This document shows, piece by piece, positions 10,292 through 22,609 of a DNA stretch of 64,000 nt. Position numbers and translations under genes: made by a program. Numbering within the stretch: position 1 is the stretch's first letter; the number at the start of each line of letters is the position of its first letter. The DNA comes from Oncomelania hupensis. Taxonomy: Eukaryota; Mollusca; Gastropoda; Littorinimorpha; Pomatiopsidae. Where the stretch lies: NCBI GenBank assembly GCA_036898135.1, contig CM072525.1, positions 20,114,293 to 20,178,292 of the forward strand, in the 5' to 3' direction. The notes beneath the pieces are model-generated. The model did no database searches. It saw only the letters and a list, made by a program, of their open reading frames with translations, and was not told the DNA's origin.

Positions 10292-10333
<42 letters not shown>

Positions 10334-10691
10334 CTACTTCCTACACGCTTCAAGCGCTCTAGTGACGGAAAAAGCGCAATTTCACTGTAAATATATACAG
10401 AATGTTGCTCAACAATATTCCGCTCTTTCCGTCTCAAAAACCCAATGCCTTGTTGGATTCTTAAATTGGATGAAACCAAGTGAGGACACTATCCGGCGTC
10501 AACAAACGGTTCAAAAATATTCTCAAACATATGCATAGTAAAAGACAGTTGCCCTAGAAACTAATATAGTTTGACCTCATTCGTCCCCTAGAGGAGACGA
10601 AACTTACATTTTTCTATTTTCATGAGTTCACTGCAGTGAAATTGCGCTTTTCTCGTGACTATAGAGCTTCAAGCGTATACAAAGTAGTGCT

Positions 10692-10756
<65 letters not shown>

Positions 10757-10869
10757 CTTTAAGGTATCTAGCAGAGTGTGCCAGTTGCTGCCATGACTGG
10801 TTAAACCTCTCCTGGCCTAGGCTCTGTCAGACTCCTTGAAGGAGTCTGAATAGATGAGCATCGGGTGAC

Positions 10870-10918
<49 letters not shown>

Positions 10919-10919
10919 T
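10087..10919. mobile_element. Inverted-repeat element carrying AGT microsatellites in both arms
   Basis: The left arm (10183-10395) and right arm (10632-10868) are inverted copies around a ~235-bp loop. The outer edges are CACCCGATGCTAATCTATTC and its complement. Each arm contains the perfect 21-bp palindrome centred on CTCCTTCAAGGAG, a CAGTTGCTGCCATGACTGG block and an internal AGT/ACT repeat. (AGT)n also abuts both outer edges. This looks like a MITE or foldback element. There is no ORF for a transposase, and the flanking microsatellite hides any target duplication. Confidence 0.75.
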
Positions 10920-10920
10920 T

Positions 10921-11050
10921 TATTATAATTATTATTATAGAGCGCTTTTTCAGCTCAGGAGCTGCTCAAGGCGAGACAGGATTTAACTCAAGCCGCGCGA
11001 GGCGCCAATTCGCTGTCTTTTGTGCGCATCGTCGTAGGGTGACATGCCCT
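10921..11050 (-). mobile_element. Family C SINE-like repeat, minus strand
   Basis: Starts with ATT-type tail, then AGAGCGCTTTTTCAGCTCAG and GCTGCTCAAGGCGAGAC, the complement of the GCGCCTTGAGCAGC block seen at 6340. Diverged. Confidence 0.55.
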
Positions 11051-11145
11051 TAGAGCTGAGAGTGGCCCTCAGTACAACTTTGGAAGGGTTCAAATGCCGG
11101 ATCGACCCACCGCCCTTCCCCCCCTCCCTTCCACCTTCCCCTTCC

Positions 11146-11608
11146 CTACCTCTTCGTGAGGGTACCGGCGGTTTCTGTATAAATAGTATCCCCATTTTGT
11201 GGAAATGTAGTGCTTTAAATTACCACTGTTTCTGTCATTCTTATTTGTTCTGTTTCGTTCCTAATCTGTTCGATCAATCTACTTATCTTCTTCGCTAGAC
11301 CAGTACAGTCACCTACCTTTTTTTTTTTTTATCGAAAACTCTCTCAAAACACCTCATTTGTGTATAGGGGCAGTTGGGTCAGCTTGGAGCTATTGGATGC
11401 TTTCTGCCAAATGGTCACTAGGGCTTTCTATGGTATTCTCAGTTAGCAATGTAGGCATATTCTAAGTACGTTTTGTTAATATTTTACAACGATTTTTATA
11501 TTCTGTTTCGAGGGGGTTCGATCAATTAGAGTAAAGCTTCTGCCTCTTCTGCAGGGATGCCTTTATTGTTAAGCGGCCGGTTTGCGGAGTGCCTTCAGAG
11601 TTACCGTT
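11146..11608 (+). mobile_element. Family A retroposon, diverged and 3'-truncated
   Basis: The 5' end (GGTACCGGCGGTTTCTGTA), TATAAATAG motif and body (CTTTCTGCCAAATGGTCACT, AGGGGGTTCGATCAATTAGA) are recognisable with many changes. It ends at GCCTTCAGAGTTACCGTTAG without the 3' landmark. Confidence 0.75.
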
Positions 11609-11639
11609 AGAGGTGGGATGCGAAACTTTACGGCCTATA

Positions 11640-11896
11640 TATGAGACAGGACCATCAGCCTACATTCCAAGGTAAGACTGCTGCGCTCCCTTGTCATCTC
11701 CATCTTCCTATACGCTTGCGAAACATGGACCTTCACAGCAGATCTACAGCGAAGAAAAAAAACATGGAGATGAGGCGCTACAGAAGACTTCTGGGTATTT
11801 CCTATACCCAGCGCATCACCAACGACAACGTTCGACAGACCATCACACAAGCCATTGGACAACACGATGACCTGCTCACAGTGGTGAAAAACGGAA
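11640..11896 (+). pseudogene. RTE LINE fragment, C-terminal reverse-transcriptase region
   Basis: It encodes, with breaks, the region CEAWTLTADLQ to HDDLLTVVK of the RTE ORF (about residues 870-952 of the long copy at 53997-57023). It ends without the 3' UTR or GGATA tail. It is oriented tail-to-tail with the minus-strand copy that begins at 11972. Confidence 0.8.
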
Positions 11897-11971
11897 TCTC
11901 TCCCCTCCTCCCGCCCCCATCTATAAACTTGTCCATTAACTTTACAGACAATTGGTAAAGAATAGCCGAAC

Positions 11972-14382
11972 ATCCTATCGTATCCTATCCTATCCTGTAG
12001 CTCGAAGGTCATTGGGATGATAATGATCGTTTTTCCAGCGTAAGCTTACTCCATCTTTCTCTGTCCTCACCAACCCTCATTGCTTCGCTCCGCTTGAAGC
12101 CAGTACATTCCCGAATGTTTTCCTCCCTCCTCTTTTTCTGACTCCCTCTTCTTCTGCCTCCTTGCACCGTGCCTTGCAGGAAGGACTTTGAACGGCCTGG
12201 TGCTCTGATGACGTGGCCATCCCATCGGAGTTTCCGTTTCTTCACCACTGTGAGCAGGTCATCATATTGTCCAATAGCTTGTGTGATGGTCTGTCGAACT
12301 TCGTCGTTAGTGTTGTGCTGGGTATAATAAAAGCCCATAAGTCTTATGAAGCCCCTCATCTCCATGCTTTGTATTCTCCGTTGTAGATCTGTTGTGAGGG
12401 TCCATGTTTTGCAAGCGTATATGAAGATGGAGATGACGAGGGAGCGCAGCAGCCTTACCTTGGAATGTAGACTGACGGTCCTGTCTTTCCAAATGGGTTT
12501 CAACCTTGTCAGAGCAGCAGTTGTTTGTGCGATCCTGGAGAGGACTACCTGTGGAGACCCATTGTCTGATACAATGGCTCCTAAATATTTGAAGCTATGC
12601 ACTTTTAGAGGGATTGGCCATGGACTTTGATGTCCGAGTTGGTGCCATTGGTGTTATTGGTAATCATTTTGGTCTTTTCTGCACTAATTTTCATTCCAAA
12701 GTCTCTGGAATAGTGTCAAGCCTCTGTACCCGCTGTTCAAGTTCTTGTTCCTCTCCAGCCAATCCATCAAACACTTTCTTGAAGTCTACAAACATATAAT
12801 ACAGTGATGCTGCTAGAAATTTTCAGCATAGGCCAATTGGCCGATTCAGTCACAAACCTTTAGGACATTTTGAAAATCTTTCGGCCATCATTTTGACTTA
12901 CAAAAATGTTGCAACTAATACCACACACAGAACACTGACGAAAAAAGTTTCATTTATATTTATTAAAAACAAAACAATATAAAATTTGTGAAATGACTAG
13001 AATGGATACTAATAAACTCTTCAACTGAACTGTAAATTTAGGTGAATCCATGATGCAAACACATAAAACAAAAACCACAAACAAAATGTACTGGCGTGAC
13101 ATCTGACATGACTAGTCATGTCCCTCAATCTCTGAAGACAGGCTTCTAGGTTTACACTTTAAACCTTTCTGAGATTAGCCGTCTCCCACAGAGACAGTGC
13201 ATTGTAAGGGTCAATGCTTCCCTGATGCAGCTATGATTCTCAAGAGCATGTCCTGGTTTTCAGATGTTTAAGTTTCGGCTTCTTTTTCGGCGGCATTTCG
13301 AAAACGGAAAGTGTTCTTGCCGGAAGCACGTTGTTCGCAACAAGGGGAGTTACTCTAACTCTCTCTGCTGATGCATGTGTCGTCTGCTTGGCGCTTCCGA
13401 TACGCGATGTTCAACAATAACTCATAACTCATAACACCTTTATTTATCCGATTGAAAATTAATATGGCCAGAAGCAATAACAACGAATCAGACATGAGAA
13501 TAGCAAACAAAAAACGGACCAAAGGGTGGCCGATTGAGGCGTAAAACCTTAGGACAACTGGCCGATCAGAACATGACTCTTTCGGACATTTTGGAATTTT
13601 ATCGGTCAATCGCCGATTTGCCGACGAAAACGACATCACTAATAATATAGATGTTGGTTCTGTAGGTATTTCTCGCAGATTATTCTGAGGTTGAAAATCT
13701 TTTCAGTGTACTTCGCCCTGTCTTGAATCCTGCTAATTCTTCAGCTATGATTTGTTCAGCTTGGGTTTCAAACTGTTGAGTATTATTTTCAGGAGGACCT
13801 TGCTGGGGTAGCTGATAGGCTGATGGTGCAGTAATTTTCACACTCCTGAAGGTTACCCTTTTTGAGAAGAGTGATGACAAGCGACTGGGTCCTTGGTGTA
13901 GGCCACTCCCCATTCTTCCAGATCTTGTTACAGATAATGGTGAGGGTGTCAATCATCGCTTCTCTTCCTGCTTGAAGCAATTCCGCGGGTTAGTTGTCCA
14001 CTATCGCTGACTTCCCCTTCTTCAGTGATTGCACTGCTGCCTCAACTTCTCGGAGAATTGGGAGGATTTTGTCTTCTTCTCTGTTCTGGGGAAATGTTAT
14101 TACTGATGGGTCTCTGTTTGGTGTGTGGCTGTAAAAGTCAGAGCAGTACTCTTTCCATCTATCTAAAACTTCTTGTTCTTCTGTAAGGCATATATGCCAG
14201 ACTTGCTTTGGATCGTGGAGGCCTTGAGCTGTTTAACACTTGTCAGTCGCTCTTGCTGTTGTTCTTGTTCAGACTGTTCTTTATTTACTGGCATTGATCT
14301 TCTGTCCAGTTCTCCTTTGCTGTGCGCATGCCTTTTCGGATGGCATTGTTGATTTTTTGGTATGCATCAGCTCCCTGTGAGA
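11972..14382 (-). pseudogene. Decayed, 5'-truncated RTE LINE copy interrupted by a hAT-like element
   Basis: The 3' end at left shows the (GGATA)n tail and conserved UTR. Reading leftward-going frames gives HSFKYLGAIVSDNGSPQ, a cysteine-bearing CKTWTLTTDLQ block and the EWTG/ERW tail, matching residues ~830-1050 of the family. An internal deletion of roughly 270 bp between ~12768 and 12770 removes the FADD catalytic motif. The 13642-14382 part covers the N-terminal half of the reverse transcriptase (KKGNLQECENY, GRST) back to the linker, where the copy is truncated. There are multiple frameshifts and stops. It is an old copy: it is clearly more diverged than those at 42, 54 and 60 kb. Confidence 0.85.
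12802..13641. mobile_element. hAT-like nonautonomous DNA transposon inside the RTE copy
   Basis: An 840-bp insertion with ends CAGTGATG and CATCACTA, flanked by ATAATA at 12796-12801 and 13642-13647 (A/T-rich, so the true length could be up to 8). The RTE sequence reads continuously when it is removed. The C/TAGTGATG ends and a possible 8-bp duplication suit the hAT superfamily. The inner sequence has related GGCCGAT blocks near both ends. A 94-codon minus frame (13355-13639) has no recognised domain. Confidence 0.6.
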
Positions 14383-14493
14383 TGAGAACAGCGATACTTT
14401 AAACAACCGAATCTTCACAAAGATGAAGCCGTTGTCTACAACAAGGTGATTGGAAGTGGGAGTGATTGTGGTTTGTTGTTGTTGTCGTTGTTG

Positions 14494-14580
14494 CTATTGT
14501 ATGTGTGTGTTTGTGTGTGTGTGTGTGTTTGTGTGTGTGTGGGGGGGGGGGGTGTGTGTGTGTAGGTGTGTGTGTGTGGG
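14494..14580. repeat. (GT)n microsatellite with G10 tract
   Basis: GT repeats interrupted by a run of ten G near 14541. Confidence 0.9.
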
Positions 14581-14589
14581 AGGATGTTT

Positions 14590-15051
14590 ACACGGCGTTA
14601 TTGGGACAAACTAGTGCAAGTTTACATACGTTCTTTGGACAGACCTCCTTGTTGGGACGTCCATTTAATGATCCGTGAGGGTTAGGGTTAGGGTAAGGAT
14701 TAGGGTTAGGGTTAGAACACTTTAAAGTACTTAAAAAGGGGGTCGTAGCACGACCCATTGTCCACAGAACGTATGTGGCGATAGAGGAAAGTCCAAATAA
14801 CGGTGTCTGCGCAAGTATGAGTGTGTATGTGTGTGTGTCGTTGTCGCCGGTGTTATCTTCTCCTTCTTTTGAGCGGCTAGCAAATGTAAAGGTGTATGTG
14901 AGAGTACATGTTTGTCGTGTGTGGGGGGAGGTTGCCGCGCGCGCGCGTTTGTGCGCATGTTTACACGGCGTTCTTTGGACAAACTAGTGCACATCTACAT
15001 ACGTTCTTTGGACATACCTCCTTGTTGGGACGTCCATTTAGTGATCCGTTA
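14590..15051 (+). repeat. Tandem duplication unit with interstitial telomere repeats, copy 1 and start of copy 2
   Basis: The block GGACAAACTAGTGCA, ACGTTCTTTGGACA, CCTCCTTGTTGGGACGTCCA, GATCCGT and the TTAGGG tract occurs at 14608-14720. It begins again at 14966-15051, then resumes after the MULE-like element at 16970. The following text (CGACCCATTGTCCAC, GTCCAAATAACGGTGT) is also duplicated at ~14750 and ~17028. Unit length is roughly 360 bp including a GT tract. Confidence 0.8.
14682..14722 (+). repeat. Interstitial TTAGGG telomere-type repeat
   Basis: Five to six TTAGGG-like units, one mutated (TAAGGA). It is short, so it is not a telomere. It marks the junction inside the duplicated unit. 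Confidence 0.85.
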
Positions 15052-15888
15052 GCGAACTTGTTTTTTCCAACCTAGTTCCAGTCACTTTCCCGAAAAAGGC
15101 AATTACCGAAGTCGAACGAAGCTCTCCGAGTCGAGCGAAGCTATCCGATGTTTTACGAACGAATGCTGGCAGGACTACGTGAAACCACAGGCTGGGAAGT
15201 CTCGTCTTTCGTAGGCCTCAATTACATACTATACTACGTACGTATTTAGGAGCTTACAAAGACAAAAGAAAAGACTTCAGAGCCTGTGGTGAAACATCCG
15301 TGCATAAAAATAGCCGCTGCTAGATCTAATTCTGTTTCGATCTGCACAGCTATTTTGAAGCAGTTAGTATTATTATTATTATTTTATGATGAATAATATA
15401 CTGACACAATTAGTAATAATGAGTAAAAGTAATACATAACACATAAAGCACACATACAACGATTTCATATCTATATCAACAATAAAACCATGACAAAACT
15501 TCAAAGCGCTATGGATACGTTGATGTCACTTCAGCACAACAAGGCAAAGCAAGTTTATAATGGTCTCAAAAAACAGTGATATTTTTATTGCAAGCACCAA
15601 AGCAATTATTTATTTAACTAATATTATTCTTTTTAACTGATACAGTACATTTGTTATATGTATTTTAATGAGAAACACGTATTAAAAAAATGTTGCGTGG
15701 CGGGCGGAAATTTCTATAAATCATCTGAAAACTGTGTTAATCTATAAGAAAAAATAACCTGTAACACCATCTGAATATCTCGGGTTACTCCCAACTTCAG
15801 CAAAAACAAAGAAAACGTCACTGCCCATATTTACACCATTGAGCACGCACAGCAGCACACTATTCTTTCTTTTTTTTTTACAGTAGGA

Positions 15889-16114
<226 letters not shown>

Positions 16115-16157
16115 CACAAACAAAACAAATAAATAAATTAAAGATTTAACTAAATAA

Positions 16158-16158
<1 letters not shown>

Positions 16159-16200
<42 letters not shown>
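16159..16200. repeat. (CTA)n microsatellite
   Basis: About 14 CTA triplets abutting a family A 3' tail. Confidence 0.9.
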
Positions 16201-16201
<1 letters not shown>

Positions 16202-16203
16202 GC

Positions 16204-16382
16204 GAAGTTGTGGTCTCGATTTTGTGGTCCTGATTCGGCTCTTTGCAGTCCGCTAGACTCTGTAAGCAATGAATAACTAATAAGCTTTTAATTTAACTCT
16301 GATCTCGAGTTGTCTTGTTTTGTGGTTCTGATTTGACTCTTTGCAGTCCGCTGGACCCTGTAAGCAATGAATAACTAACTAT
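16204..16382 (+). mobile_element. Two family A 3' ends in tandem (second tail variant)
   Basis: Two copies of TTTTGTGGTCCTGATTCGGC-like text, TTTGCAGTCCGCT and TGTAAGCAATGAATAACTAA end at ~16280 and ~16382. Each carries only the last ~75 bp of the family. Both lie inside the MULE-like element, separated by a short shared ATTTAACTCTGATCTCGAGT block that also follows the second. Confidence 0.75.
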
Positions 16383-16978
16383 TAATTTAACTCTGATCTC
16401 GAGTTATTAAAAAAAATCGCTTAGCCTACTCGTCCTTCTCCGGAAATTTCAAGATTCGAATATTATAAAGTATAGGCCTAAATATTATCAATTAGAATAG
16501 ATATAGTTTATACATTTATTTACGTATAAAACAAACAATACAGGTATAATAATTATATTCAGCTAATGAGCTTCTTCGCTGCGCGGAGACTGACTTATAA
16601 TATAATAATGTAGATTAAGCCTATATATACTGTATAACAGTGTCTACTTGGTTCTAGGCAGGAAATGAGCAATGCTATTATTAGCCTTTACTGCTGAGAA
16701 CTAACAAAATGCAAATCAAGGAACGCAACTATTAAATATGGTCGATAATAATTATGCTCATATTATGCTCATATTAACAAAGTACACCGTTGCGAAATGC
16801 TAAATCTGTGTAAATCGAACAGAATTAGAAGCAACAGCGATCATTTTTAATGTCAGCTAGTCGTAGTCATGCAAGCATCATTTCGTAACACATCGGAGAG
16901 CTTCGTTCGACTTCGGTGATTGCCTTTTTGGGCGAATAACTGGAACTAGGTTGGAAAAAACAAGTTTGCGATCCGTTA

Positions 16979-17005
16979 GGGTTAGGGTTAGGGTTAGAAC
17001 ACTTA
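16979..17005 (+). repeat. Interstitial TTAGGG telomere-type repeat
   Basis: Four perfect GGGTTA units immediately after the right target duplication of the MULE-like element, continuing the duplicated unit from 15051. Confidence 0.85.
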
Positions 17006-17090
17006 AAAGTACTTAAAAAACGACCCATTGTCCACACAACGTATGTGGCGTTTGAGGAAAGTCCAAATAACGGTGTATGTGCAAGTATGT

Positions 17091-17155
17091 ATATGTGTGT
17101 GTGTGTGTGTGTGGGTGTAGGTGTGTGTGTGTGTGTGAGTGTGCGCGCGCTCAAG

Positions 17156-17210
<55 letters not shown>
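17091..17210. repeat. (GT)n followed by (CT)n microsatellite
   Basis: GT repeats to ~17140, then CT repeats from 17155 to 17210. Confidence 0.95.
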
Positions 17211-17211
<1 letters not shown>

Positions 17212-17665
17212 CTCGCTTCCTCTCGACCTAACCCTCCAAGAGGTGATCGGGCTGCCATAAACAAAGATAAGCACGCTGTTGCACTGCACAAAGGGTCGAG
17301 GGTTCAAACCTCCAATGACAGACGGGAAGAGTTATCGATCCATATCTTGTTTGCAGATACATCTGTCGTTTTGACGAAAGGAAAGGTCTTGCAAAAGTTG
17401 CGATATTAATCATCCGACTTGGGCTATGTTCCATAGTGCAAAGGTGAAAGATAATGAGATTCATAGTTCATATCACAGTTCAAAGGTCAAAATTTGCCGA
17501 TATTATTAGTTTCGTTAGTTGAATGGCCAAGAGTAGCTGATATAGGTTATTTAAGAGTTCACCGGTCGAGGTCAGTTGATATAAAAGTGTTAAACAAAGA
17601 ATTTTTTTAACCTCTTTCTACTACTAGTACTTCTACTGCCACTACTACTGCTACTACTACTACAA

Positions 17666-17959
<294 letters not shown>

Positions 17960-18690
17960 ATATAGCTAGAGGTCATCAAGATTAGTGGAAATGGGTCCTG
18001 TCAGAGTCCAAACGTAAAAGCTGAAGAGATTGATGAGTAATTTCACAGTTCAAAGGTTACGATCGGTGGAAAAAGCCAAAAGGTTATTTTAGAGTTGGTA
18101 GGATGCTGCACTGTTCGTGTCATTTCGTGTCAGTCCGGTAGATTTCTTTTTAAGATTTAAGATTTTTTATTTAAAATATTTTCATTGATAAAATGATGTT
18201 AGATTTTCACAAACATAATGCAATCATACATAAACAAACACACATATCCACCTATATATGTACTTTCAAAATGTGTTTTAATGTCAGTATGTATGAGACC
18301 CGCACATCACCTCATGTTTATCAGTTTATAGTCCCCTCTCTTCCCGTAAGGATTTTCAGAGAGGAGACTCTGACATCACCTCACAGTTTAAAGTAGACCA
18401 AATTCAATGAAAACCTCAATAACGATGAGAACGACGATGGCAATGGAAATCATGATCACGGCAACGGCCATGATGACGATGATGATGATGACGGCTATGA
18501 TAACAACAATATGAATGGGTCATCTTGCGGTTCGGAGGAACTGTCTGAAAATTGTTTTTTCTTCTTGAAACAAAAAACACACAGCAACAACAACCGTTAC
18601 GTCCAATATGGACAAGATATTACACGAGTGATGCAGTAGAGTTGCTACATAGGACTGTTTAGCACGTAGCCAGTCCAGTATCTTGTAATA
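17960..18690. other. Unassigned DNA
   Basis: No supported gene. It contains a GATGAC-rich patch (18420-18510) and AT-rich sequence. Confidence 0.4.
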
Positions 18691-18826
18691 AAAGAAGAAG
18701 GAGAACGAGGAGCTGGAAGAAAAAGAAGAGGATGGAGGGGAGAGGAGAAGGAGGAAAAAAGGGGAGGGGGAGGAGAATGAGCAGGAGGAAGACTTGGATT
18801 GGGGGGAGGGGAGGGGGAGGGGGGAA
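18691..18826 (+). repeat. Purine-only tract with G-rich end
   Basis: Nearly 135 bp of A/G with few interruptions, ending in runs GGGGGGAGGGGAGGGGGAGG near 18799-18820. It can form a G-quadruplex or triplex. The open frames across it are compositional artefacts. Confidence 0.85.
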
Positions 18827-20100
18827 TTTATTCGTCATCAATGCGGTGGAGATTCCGGCAGTCTTCTCTGCGAAATCGCGGCAACCGCAAGAACGACCCT
18901 CCCCAGGGCAATGGGGAATGGAAACGCAGCTAGTGTTGTTGAATCCGACACTCATCTGCTTAGGACATGAGCGTCAGGGTCTTTAAAGCCGAGCCAGATG
19001 GTCACCTTCGGTGATATGGACGTGCATGTACCTTATTAACATGTGTTCCTTTAGCAGACATCACCTTGGGCCCCCATGATGGCTCTCGCGACTCCAGTTC
19101 TTGAGAGCCGGGACAGCTCACAGATCTAGTGAAACCTCTGTGTGCAGCTGGACACGTATTCCCGATGAAGAGATTAACAAGCTCTGCTGATTGCTGGATC
19201 GTTGGTTTGTCCTACATTTATTTTGGGCCTCAAACGTATTTAATTACTGGAACTGCGTGGTCTCCTCTGAAAACAGAAATCCTCAGGTTCCCTGCTCCAG
19301 CGCCAAGGAGATAGTAGGCTAATATTGGAAAGCTGAATACTGCAGGGAGACAGTGGACGGGTTAACTGGTAATTATACAATATTCATGTTCTATTTTGCC
19401 TGCAGCTAGCCTAATGCCTAACAACCAGACATACTCCCACCCTCACCACACTCCTACATCCCACTCCTCACCCCACCCTCAACAACCAAAAAATGATCGT
19501 TTGCGCTCTCCCACAGACCATCTGTCCCAGAGTTCCCGGCCCAGGATGGCAGGGAGGCAACTCTGTCTCCATTTCCGACGTAACGAGGCATTGTTGGAAG
19601 ATGGGTTTTTTTCCTCACCTCTCTCTGGCCAGTCCGGAAGTGGTATGTCATACAGGGCCGGCGACTTCCGGGCCTAAGCGGAAGTAAGGGGTGACATTGG
19701 AAAGGATGAGAGGCAAAATGTCTGTCTGGCATTGCCAAGTACTGGAAGTAATACAACGGCGTTGCTTGTGTTTGTGTGTCAATGAAGCCCCCAAACGGGG
19801 GGAAAAAATTATGACTATCTAAAACATTATGACTATTTCGGATGATGTGATCCTGGGCGTTTTGACCTTGTTTAGTATGATTCCACACCATTTTTTAAAA
19901 GCGAAATTGCACGTAATATCCGGTCAGAAGAGCACCGAAAGGTTATACAGTAAGTAACACTAGGTGATAAGACAGAGATGAGAGGAAATGAAATGAAACA
20001 GACAGACAGAAAGACAGAGAGACATAGCAATGTTTACGTCGATATTGTCAAACCCGTTCATGTTTTTCGGTTGACAAAATGCCTCTTTGATGACCTTTTG
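18827..20100. other. Unassigned DNA, no supported gene
   Basis: There are frames of 60-145 codons but none with a domain, a consistent start or conserved composition. No repeat family recognised. Confidence 0.4.

Positions 20101-20103
<3 letters not shown>

Positions 20104-20158
<55 letters not shown>
20104..20158. repeat. (CT)n microsatellite
   Basis: About 27 CT dinucleotides. Confidence 0.95.
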
Positions 20159-20160
<2 letters not shown>

Positions 20161-20703
20161 ATCGAGTATTATTAGTTTAATTTCATTTTATTGTAATATT
20201 TCGTCTGTATATTTTATTGTATTTTATTTGTCCTTTGTTCGATATTACTGCAGTGTTATGAAGACGATATATTTTGAAGAACATAAAACACGCCTACCTA
20301 AACCAGTCCAAACGTAGTTCGCGCCGGAAAAAATGACAAGCTGCCGTATCTCAATCAATACCGAAACTGGGGTTACCGTCAGTAGTGCCTCCGACTGATA
20401 TAAGCTTACTTTATGTATGTACACACACTACCAATCTATCTCTCCTACCGTTTTCACACCCACACACTCACCTACCCAATTTGACCTAAGAACTTTGTAT
20501 ACAAACTAAAGCTTCGTGGCGGAGGGATATGTACAGAGCCGGTTGACATATGCAAAAAGGCGTGTGTGGGAATGCTGCGGATGAATATGACCGCACACGT
20601 TGATGACACAAGCCCCTGTTTGAACAACGTAACCTCGTCTTGGCAGGCAGGCGGGACTCTATTTTCCCGCCATCTGACGCCATGACGACTGTGATAAAAA
20701 TAT
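20159..20703. other. Unassigned DNA
   Basis: AT-rich with no supported gene. Confidence 0.4.
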
Positions 20704-20805
20704 TTAGTATTATCGTTCTAATATAGCGCTTTGCCAGCTGAAAAGCTGGGGAATGCGCTGGTCGATACAGACCCCAGATCAAACCGCCCAAGGCGCCTAA
20801 ACTGT
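20704..20805 (-). mobile_element. Family C SINE-like repeat, minus strand
   Basis: ATATAGCGCTTTGCCAGCTG, AAAGCTGGGGAATGCGCTGG and ACCGCCCAAGGCGCC are the complement of the family C end (GGCGCC, GCGGTTTGA, GCGCT-TATAT). Diverged. Confidence 0.55.
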
Positions 20806-20849
20806 CTAGCTTGTAAATCATTATGTTTTGACAGTGTAGGCCTACATAC

Positions 20850-20913
20850 TTGGTTTCTTTTTAATGTGTGTGTGGGTGGGTGTGGGTGCGTGTGTGTGTG
20901 TGTGACTCTGCGG
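20850..20913. repeat. GT-rich microsatellite
   Basis: Imperfect GT/GGGT repeats. Confidence 0.8.
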
Positions 20914-21213
20914 TTATTATCTAATGATTTATTTTAATCGATTCTTTCTTATTGAGTTTTAAAATATTACTCACACGTAAATCTTAGAGGTGTGGTTAAA
21001 TGATTGTAACAGATTTAAGGAATGCGTAAGCAACTTCCTCCTTCCCCGACCCCATCCGTCCAATCATTATTCCATATATCTCGCCCACTGCACGCACCAT
21101 TTCAAATTATTTTAAAACATGGGACTACTAACATGCATCGCAGATCTGACACTGCAGCTAAGACAGCAACACAACATCACATCAGGGCTAACAACAGACT
21201 TACACAGCGACAC

Positions 21214-21903
21214 TATCCTATCCTATCCTATCCTATCCTATCCTGTCCCTTAACTTGGAGGTCGTAGGGGCACCACAGATGATCTTTTAACCAGCATACT
21301 CCATCTTTCTCCGTCCTCAGCAGCCCTGATGGCTTCGCTCAGTGTCAAACCAGTCCATTCTCGAATGTTGTCCTCCCACATCTTTTTCGGTCTCCCTTTT
21401 CTTCTACCTCCTTGCACTGTGCCTTGCAGAATGGTCTTTGCAAGGCCTGATGATCTGGTGACGTGGCCATACCATCGGAGTTTCCGTTTCTTCACCACTG
21501 TGAGCAGGTCATCGTGTTGTCCAATGGCTTTTGTGATAGTCTGTCGGACTTCGTCCTTGGTGATGTGTTGGGTATAGAAAATGCCCAGAAGTCTTCTGTA
21601 GAACCTCATCTCCATGCTTTGTATTCTTCGTTGTAGATCAGCTGTAAGGGTCCATGCTTCGCAAGCATATAGGAAGATGGAGATGACAAGGGAGCGCAGC
21701 AGTCTTACTTTGGAATGTAGACTGATGGTCCTGTCTTTCCAAATTGGCTTCAACCTTGTCAGGGCAGCAGTTGTTTGTGCGATCCTGGAGAGGACTTCAT
21801 GTCGGGACCCACTGTCTGATACAATGGCTCCTAAATATTTGAAGCTATGCACTATGTTGAGGGATTGGCCTTGGACTTTGATGTCTGTGTTGATGCCATT
21901 GGT
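21214..21903 (-). pseudogene. 5'-truncated RTE LINE copy
   Basis: The 3' (GGATA)n tail with about six units is at left; the copy ends at residue ~818 (TNGINTDIKVQ) at right. The open frame from 21903 down to 21250 encodes the reverse-transcriptase C-terminal region (HSFKYLGAIVSD, YACEAWTLTADLQ, KKRKLRWYGHV, WEDNIREWTGL) with no stop, so it is fairly young. The short flanking match GACAC (21209-21213, 21904-21908) may be the target duplication. Confidence 0.9.
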
Positions 21904-21908
21904 GACAC

Positions 21909-22443
21909 AAATGGGACAATAACAACAGTGTAAACTACGCAGATATCTTACCTTAAAGTTAGTCACAGGTTACTATCCGTACTTTTCATGTCACAGTGAG
22001 TATATTCCAGTCTAGGGACAGGGTGAATAAATCCACAAACAAAAATTTTCACAACACACACACAAAATCCGAGCTGTCCACCCTTCGTTTGTTGCACTAG
22101 CCACAACATGTCGCTTTTATTTATCTAAATTATTGCTTTTACTGATAGTAATTGCACGTTAACATTTCTCTTGTGAGATAATAAAGTTATCTGAACCTGA
22201 TCCTGAATCACCGCTAAGTACTGACAACAATGAAATGAACGGAACGGAACGGGTGCACGACAACCATCGTCTTTCAGCCTAATCACAAAAAATAGCAGCA
22301 AATAGACGTTAATTACTCGTCTCTACTGTCATAGTAATTCTTCCTATTCCTTTCCCCAACTCTTCTCTCATACTGGAGTATTTAGCCTATTAATCTCAAA
22401 CCTTGGGTAGGCGTGAATGCGTGTCCGTGTACACACGCGCGCG

Positions 22444-22446
<3 letters not shown>
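21909..22446. other. Unassigned DNA with a possible LINE 3' end
   Basis: TCTCTTGTGAGATAATAAAG at ~22168 resembles a retroposon 3' end; a similar CTTGTTGCGATAATAAAG is at ~28331. No gene. Confidence 0.35.

Positions 22447-22484
<38 letters not shown>
22447..22484. repeat. (GT)n microsatellite
   Basis: About 18 GT units after a GCGCGCG run. Confidence 0.95.
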
Positions 22485-22492
<8 letters not shown>

Positions 22493-22609
22493 GTTTCTGA
22501 CCTAGAGAGGACTCGAATACATTAAAGCCACTGAATTATGCGTATGTGTGAAAGGTGGTGATAGAGAGCGCACGTTCGCCTGTGTAAGAATTTTGTATTG
22601 ATAGTATAC

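Noticed and set aside
14682..14722. Chromosome end at the TTAGGG tracts
   Set aside because: Tracts are under 80 bp, degenerate, in both orientations and embedded in ordinary sequence.
19454..19891. A 145-codon minus-strand frame as a gene
   Set aside because: No domain and no supporting signals; frames this long occur by chance in this composition.
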